Shown piece after piece: positions 59,413 through 64,000 of a stretch of 64,000 nucleotides of DNA. Below the pieces are notes generated by a model, which saw only the letters and a list, made by a program, of their open reading frames with translations, had not been told where the DNA came from and did no database searches. The DNA lies in the NCBI GenBank assembly GCA_019096065.1, contig JAGUCH010000005.1:620001-684000 (forward strand), read 5' to 3'. This DNA is from Paracyclopina nana. Taxonomy: Eukaryota; Arthropoda; Copepoda; Cyclopoida; Cyclopettidae. The translations under genes were made by a program, and so were the position numbers. Numbering within the stretch: position 1 is the first letter of the stretch; every line of letters starts with the position of its first letter.

Positions 59413-62255
59413 TTACCCCCACTTTGCCATTGCAGCCATGCAGTGCACTTCCACCTTCTCCACAGAGGATTTGCTCATGTTGTGCAACCATCTGAATGGA
59501 ACTTGTGTGGAATTTCTCACAGTGGATGAAGGCTGGCGATGCGAAGAGGAAATTGTGTATAAAAACATGAATTAATATACTTTTCGATAACTCAAGACAT
59601 TCTATGGTTATTGCTTAAAATTGCTTGCTGAAGCAAAAGAATGACTAAACTATAATTGCTTGAAAATGCTTTCATGAGAATGAGAAGGCTTTTGCCAGCA
59701 TTTTGGTTCATATCAACTGCTTGCGCTCTTTAGTGAACCAACATCAAATGCAATTAATAGCCGATGTTTACCTTTTAGTTTTGTTTTAACAAACCCTAAG
59801 CAGAAGTATACACAAAGACTCTAATTACTTAGAGTGGAGACTAATGACCCACTATTATATTAAAAGTTAGCTATATTGTCTTAGTATTCAGTTCAAACTT
59901 TTTCCAAATTATGAGATGCGATGATTAATGCTGTGTTAGTAAATCGACGCAAGCATCCAAATGAAATGAAATAGCTTTGTCATGCTGTAAAGATACACAT
60001 AAAGCAGAAACAAGCAAATGAGCTATGTCCACTATTTTGCTTCCAAAAGCAATATGAAAAAATGTTCAACGGCGACAGAGCTTAGAAAGCCGTCTTCAAT
60101 TAAGGCTAATCTTACATAATTGACTTCTCTGGCATGAGCATGTGACATTAGGTACTTTTCCACACTTGGATTCCATGGCAAGTTCAAAAACTGCAAAATC
60201 CTCTCAGCGTTGGTTAACGGATCAGTAGCCAAATCTTCAAAGCGGATTACCCTTTTGAATACCAAAGCGCTAACTATTGAATGCATGGATTATATAGCAA
60301 ATCAAATAATACCGTAACTTCTTGGGATACTTTTGATGCACTTTCAAAGCTGTCTGCAAGTCATCTTCCATATTTTGGCACAATTTCCCTTCTGATTTGC
60401 AATCTGGACTATTTTGGCACCAAGTCAAATTTTGCCTTGAAAACATAGTTGCCCTTGGATCTCTGACCAAAAGTAAGATTTTTGCCTTGTACAACCTGAA
60501 AAAAAGGCAGGTTAAATTGTTGTTGCTTTGTCATCATCATCTTGATCCCTTCATTCATATGCAAATTTCTGCCTCTCCCAGCTTTCTAAGGACTTTTTTT
60601 TCTCAAGAAAAGAAAGTGTAAGGGGCATGACATATGGTGCAAGGTAATCTAATTTCTTGCCTGCTCATTCACAAAAAGCCAGCAAGGCCTTACAAAATGC
60701 CATAAAAAAGAAGAAAAAGTCAGTGTCTGATCTAAAAAAATATCTTTTTATCACTATGTACTTCATATAATTGGCAGAAGAAACTTTGTAGAAAAATTGT
60801 CTTAAGTCTTTTAACTTAATTTTTTCAAAATTGCTATTAAAACAAAATTTTTCAATTTTCAAGTCATTTTTTAAATCCATTTGCAGACTATGAAATATTC
60901 AAGGTTGTGGCATCATTTTTGGATCAGACTTTACCTGCGACCTGCTTCTTCTTCTCCTTCAACAGCAGACAAAAGTTGGATTAGTAAGGCCAAAGGCAGC
61001 CTTACAACCTTCATCACTTGATGTGGATACATTGAGCAGTATTTCTGCACAAGTTTCCTTTTGGAGCCTAGGACCCGTTCATCTGTCAATTTCCCCAGCT
61101 TTTTCCTTTTGTATTTGGCTGGCCACAGTGTTTGCCACAAGCCAGGGTTGTGCTCGAATAACGCAGGCATCTGGAAGTGCCTCTGGCTGTCTATCAAGTC
61201 ATATTGGCAGTGCATCACTTTTTGCAGAATGTCCAATGCTTTCTCTTCACTGAAAAAGTATTGTTATTATGTATTCAAGATAAATACATTTCAGGTCTAA
61301 TTTCATATTTAATAATACTGTTTGCAGGATGTCCAATGCTTTCTCTTCACTGAAAAAGTATTGTTAAATTTGGCCTGAAATGTTTACAAAATGAATACAT
61401 TTCAGGTCTAATTTTATAGTTAATAATACTGTTTGCTGGATGGCCAATGATTTCTCTTCACTGAAAGAGTATTGTTAAATAGGCCTAAAATGTATTCAAA
61501 ATGAATACATTTCAGGTCTAGTTTCATATTTAATAATACTTTTTGCAGGATCTCCTATGCTTTCTCTTCACTGAAAAAGTATTGTTATATGTATTCAAAA
61601 TAAATACATTTCAGGTCTAATTTCCTATTTGATAATACTTTTTGAATGATATCCAATGCTTTCTCTTCACTGAAAGAGTATTGTTAAATATGCCCAAAAT
61701 CTATTTATTTTGAATACATTTGTTAATGTATTACTTACCTTGAATACATTGTTTATGTATTGCTTACCTTGAGCCGTTTTTGACATGATTCACATGGAAT
61801 GCGTCCAATAAAGGTTCATAGATGAAAAAACTCTTGTTTCTGAGGGCAGAAAAGACAAGTTCTGACAGAAAAGTCGACCCAGATCTCCAGCTGGCAACCA
61901 CGAAAATTCTCTCCGGATTCCCGCCCAAAACCGGAATGGAGCTAGCAGGATCTATTTCTCCGGATTCATTGAGGGCGCGGAGTAATTTCTCAATTCTGTC
62001 TTCTAACAACAAATGTTCTTGTATGGGCATTGGCGTGAGTATTTTAGCCTTTAAGTCCTCTTCAAATTTAGAATTTAAGCCATGTTCAAATTTTGAATTT
62101 AAGCCATCTTCAAATTCAGCCTTGAAATCTTCCTTAAAATCAATGTCCAGCATAAATGGCGGTTCAACAAGTTTTGGCGGCAAAAATACAAAAAATAGGG
62201 CTGTTGTAAAAACTAGTAGAAGAAGAAAGGAAGTCAATATTAGTGTTTTCTTCAT
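59413..62255 (-). CDS. carbohydrate (Gal/GlcNAc 6-O type) sulfotransferase, five exons
   Basis: A Golgi type II membrane enzyme that moves sulfate from PAPS to a sugar hydroxyl. Exons on the minus strand: 62,255-61,768; 61,249-60,935; 60,495-60,313; 60,251-60,116; 59,532-59,413. All phases fit, giving 413 residues. The ATG at 62,255 precedes a signal anchor (residues ~4-26). A charged stem follows, then the 5'-phosphosulfate loop ASWRSGSTFLSEL (~121-132) and the 3'-phosphate motif LLLVRDPRATMFSR (~275-288). Further on come VIRFEDLATDP and the C-terminal RNSTQVPFRW ... AMAKWG, all family hallmarks of the CHST1/3-like group. The acceptor for exon 4 was chosen by family fit; 60,269 also works and adds six residues. 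Intron 1 holds tandem copies of the exon 2 start. HEXIM lies 277 bp upstream on the same strand. Confidence 0.85.
61222..61687. repeat. tandem copies of an exon/intron boundary in sulfotransferase intron 1
   Basis: CCAATGCTTTCTCTTCACTG followed by AAAAAGTATTGTTA recurs at about 61,222, 61,323, 61,433, 61,544 and 61,643, a spacing of 99-111 bp. The first copy contains the real exon 2 acceptor and its first codons. The other four lie in the intron and keep the CAG acceptor on the minus strand. Confidence 0.9.
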
Positions 62256-62531
62256 CACAGCTTTTTCTGAGTGGTTGTGTTTGGCCAAGCCAACTTTCAA
62301 GGTACTAATACTATTATTGGGCGCGTGTATCAGAGAAAGCTCATGTATTTTTCATCAAAAAATTGCCCTTCCTTACAATTCCTCCATAAATCTTTAAAAA
62401 AAGGATATATAGGCCAGTTTCTGAAGCAGTTGAAAATCTCTGATTTTTTTATTTTTATTATTGGTAATTTTTTTCGCTTGACTTAAGATTTTGTGTAATT
62501 AAGGATCATACAGAGTACAGTATTTTTTGAA

Positions 62532-63380
62532 TCACTCTTTTGTGCTACTGTCAGGAGATTGGCTGGCGGAATCTGACTTATTTCGGCGTCGGCCTCCATT
62601 GATTTGGCCCTTCAAAAGTGCATTTTTTTCTTGTAGGGCAACCAGCTGATCTTGCAGCTGCTGCGCGTACATCTCGGGGTCGACTTTGGCCAAAATCCCC
62701 ACCAGCTCTTTTTGCTTCTTCTCCAGCGAGGTAATTTCTTCAATCAACCGTTGCCGATCCCAATCCGCAACTTGTTCTTGATGAGCACTCTCATACACTT
62801 TTTGAAAGTCCCGCTCGGAAAATTCCGCCCACAACGTGTAATCGTCGTCGTTCACCACATAATTCCCCGGCGTGTTTTGGCTCTTTTCCGCAACGCAGCT
62901 GGCCTCTTCTGTGGCGGAAACTCGCCGCGAACTCGATCGGGACCTCGTATTGTACTTTTTACTGCTACAATTAGTCGCCGCCGAATTGCCGGATTCTTCG
63001 GCGTCGTCGGCGTCAGCGTCGGCGTCGGTTAAAAATGGCGGCGATTCGTGGTCATCGATGATAAACTGGGTCGAGTTTTTGGGGGCATTCAATAGAGGCC
63101 CTTTGGTGGGCCTGAGCACCAATTTGCGCCCATTATTGACTAAAAACCGCTTGGAATCGACCAGAGCTCCTGTCGATGAATTCGGGGAGTCGACGGGAGG
63201 AGGGTTGGTGGGGTGTGACTGCTGTTGTTGTTGTTGATGTTGGTGGGGCGGCCGGTGGGGACGCCGGCCTCTTTTGTTCGCACGCCGGTGATGACGCCGA
63301 CGATGGAAGTCATGGTGGTGATCCTTGTCCTTCTTTAGCAGCCTTTCGGCCAAAACATCCTGGCTTGAAACTGAGGACAT
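62532..63380 (-). CDS. HEXIM: HEXIM-like P-TEFb inhibitor, 282 aa, single exon
   Basis: HEXIM proteins bind 7SK RNA and then inhibit the CDK9/cyclin T kinase (P-TEFb), restraining transcription elongation in the nucleus. Visible here: a His/Arg/Lys-rich RNA-binding region (residues ~20-45, with RRANKRGRRP); a Gln-rich stretch (~48-54); the inhibitory PYNT-like motif KNSTQFIIDDHE (~101-112); an acidic patch (~119-130); and a C-terminal cyclin-T-binding, dimerising coiled coil. That coil begins after WAEFSERDFQKVYE (~184-197) and runs through RLIEEITSLEKKQKELVGIL to ~257. The PYNT position has KNST instead of the usual tetrapeptide, but its QFIIDDHE context is retained. The ATG at 63,380 is the first in frame. 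No intron is needed. A foldback element ends 93 bp upstream. Confidence 0.9.
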   Translation of the reverse strand: MSSVSSQDVLAERLLKKDKDHHHDFHRRRHHRRANKRGRRPHRPPHQHQQQQQQSHPTNPPPVDSPNSSTGALVDSKRFLVNNGRKLVLRPTKGPLLNAPKNSTQFIIDDHESPPFLTDADADADDAEESGNSAATNCSSKKYNTRSRSSSRRVSATEEASCVAEKSQNTPGNYVVNDDDYTLWAEFSERDFQKVYESAHQEQVADWDRQRLIEEITSLEKKQKELVGILAKVDPEMYAQQLQDQLVALQEKNALLKGQINGGRRRNKSDSASQSPDSSTKE

Positions 63381-63472
63381 CTAAAAAATGGAATTTTTTT
63401 TTCAGTAATTAATCTTCTTATGTCAAATAGAGCAATTAGAATTAAATAGCAGCCTTCACTTCTAATTATGTA

Positions 63473-63841
63473 GCCCGTTCTCATATTTTTCTAGCAAGGC
63501 TCCTATTATGTTAAGCAAGGCTCTTTGGAGGCGCATATCTCAACAACCACTGAGCTGAAAAGCACCAAACTTTGTAGGATTTGTCAGTAGATCCTAATAA
63601 TTGTTCATGCCAAAATTCATCCGGATTGAAGGCCGATTCGTGTAGGCCATTTTTTCCAGCTATAACATATTAAAACAGCCTCCAGTTGGTGGCCTCGGAT
63701 CTCAATCAAATTTGGCTCGCAGCTGTAGATTGTCTTACTTAAGAATCCTACCAAGTTTGGCTCAGCAATTGCTGAGGTATTAGCTTCCAAAGAGCCTTGC
63801 TTAACTTCAAAGAGCTTTGCTTACCTGATATGAGAACGGGC
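63473..63841. mobile_element. MITE-like element with TA target site, upstream of HEXIM
   Basis: The ends are inverted: GCCCGTTCTCATAT on the left and its complement on the right. Flanking TA dinucleotides lie at 63,471-63,472 and 63,842-63,843, and the arms stay related for about 85 bp, including AAGCAAGGCTCTTTGG. At 369 bp without a frame it fits a non-autonomous Tc1/mariner-type element. Confidence 0.72.
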
Positions 63842-64000
63842 TATGAACATCTCAACTGAAATTCGCTAAGTTTGTATTGAAAACTATTCCTAATACAGAT
63901 TTCCAGAATCTATTTTAAAATTCGTAATTGAAGTCACTTTCCTTTCATAAGTTGAATAAAACAACATTATAATTATGTAGGAGTTTGGGGCGCTCTTAAA

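Noticed and set aside
59365..59568. A separate two-exon gene starting at ATG 59,568 with a ~53-nt intron
   Set aside because: The sequence from 59,532 to 59,413 fits the C-terminal exon of the sulfotransferase in phase, with the family's RNST...RW...WG ending at TAA.
60252..60312. A 43-nt intron 3 in the sulfotransferase (acceptor at 60,270)
   Set aside because: In frame, but it adds six residues where the family runs straight into the VIRFEDL motif. The 61-nt intron was preferred, although its acceptor is weaker.
62256..62300. An N-terminal extension of the sulfotransferase beyond ATG 62,255
   Set aside because: The frame is open but has no ATG, and the signal anchor begins right after 62,255.
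61822..62397. 191-codon plus-strand frame
   Set aside because: Antisense shadow of sulfotransferase exon 1.
62652..63237. Plus-strand frames over HEXIM
   Set aside because: Antisense shadows of a compositionally biased gene.

Overview
The window is nuclear DNA of an animal, most likely an arthropod. The basis is spliced genes with introns of about 50-800 nt, a HEXIM homologue, a Golgi carbohydrate sulfotransferase, a four-transmembrane protein with an LRTG motif known to me mainly from insects, and envelope-bearing LTR retrotransposons. The host sequence is AT-rich, gene-poor and full of short dispersed motifs, minisatellites and foldback elements. I cannot name the species.

Layout. (1) 1-9,599: AT-rich, no convincing gene, many short dispersed motifs, a five-copy 64-bp array at 7.46-7.74 kb and one tiny candidate membrane ORF. 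(2) 9,604-25,787: a GC-rich LTR retrotransposon of the Ty3/Gypsy type (gag, pol, env; 245-bp LTRs; 4-bp target duplication GAGC). Its pol gene is split by a second, antisense Gypsy-type element at 13,389-20,321 (233-bp LTRs with no difference seen; 5-bp duplication TAGTA), which carries its own gag, pol and env. Both elements show a textbook -1 ribosomal frameshift signal at the gag/pol junction. (3) 25.8-52.2 kb: AT-rich DNA with a 629-bp foldback element, three neighbouring purine-rich minisatellite domains (30.7-36.35 kb), an 18-bp array at 41.8-42.1 kb and a duplicated segment with AGATGGCGC sites. (4) 52.3-64 kb: the host genes, all on the minus strand. They are the four-TM protein (52,281-53,907, three exons), the sulfotransferase (59,413-62,255, five exons) and HEXIM (62,532-63,380, one exon).

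The outer retroelement would be transcribed from its left LTR and make Gag, Gag-Pol by frameshifting, and Env from a spliced RNA. The inner insertion interrupts reverse transcriptase just after the YLDD box, so this copy is dead. The inner element has almost no LTR divergence yet carries a stop codon and frame breaks in pol and env, so it either moved with helper proteins or contains sequencing errors. Among host genes, HEXIM is expected to restrain P-TEFb in the nucleus and the sulfotransferase to modify glycans in the Golgi; they lie only 277 bp apart, head to tail.

Most notable: two independent -1 frameshift modules; three tandem long-stem hairpins in the outer leader; a composite GCGC-plus-AATAATCCACTGTG motif scattered through the host DNA; and tandem duplication of splice-site sequence inside a sulfotransferase intron. 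Gene structures were assembled by eye from reading frames, splice consensus and family motifs; no database search was run.
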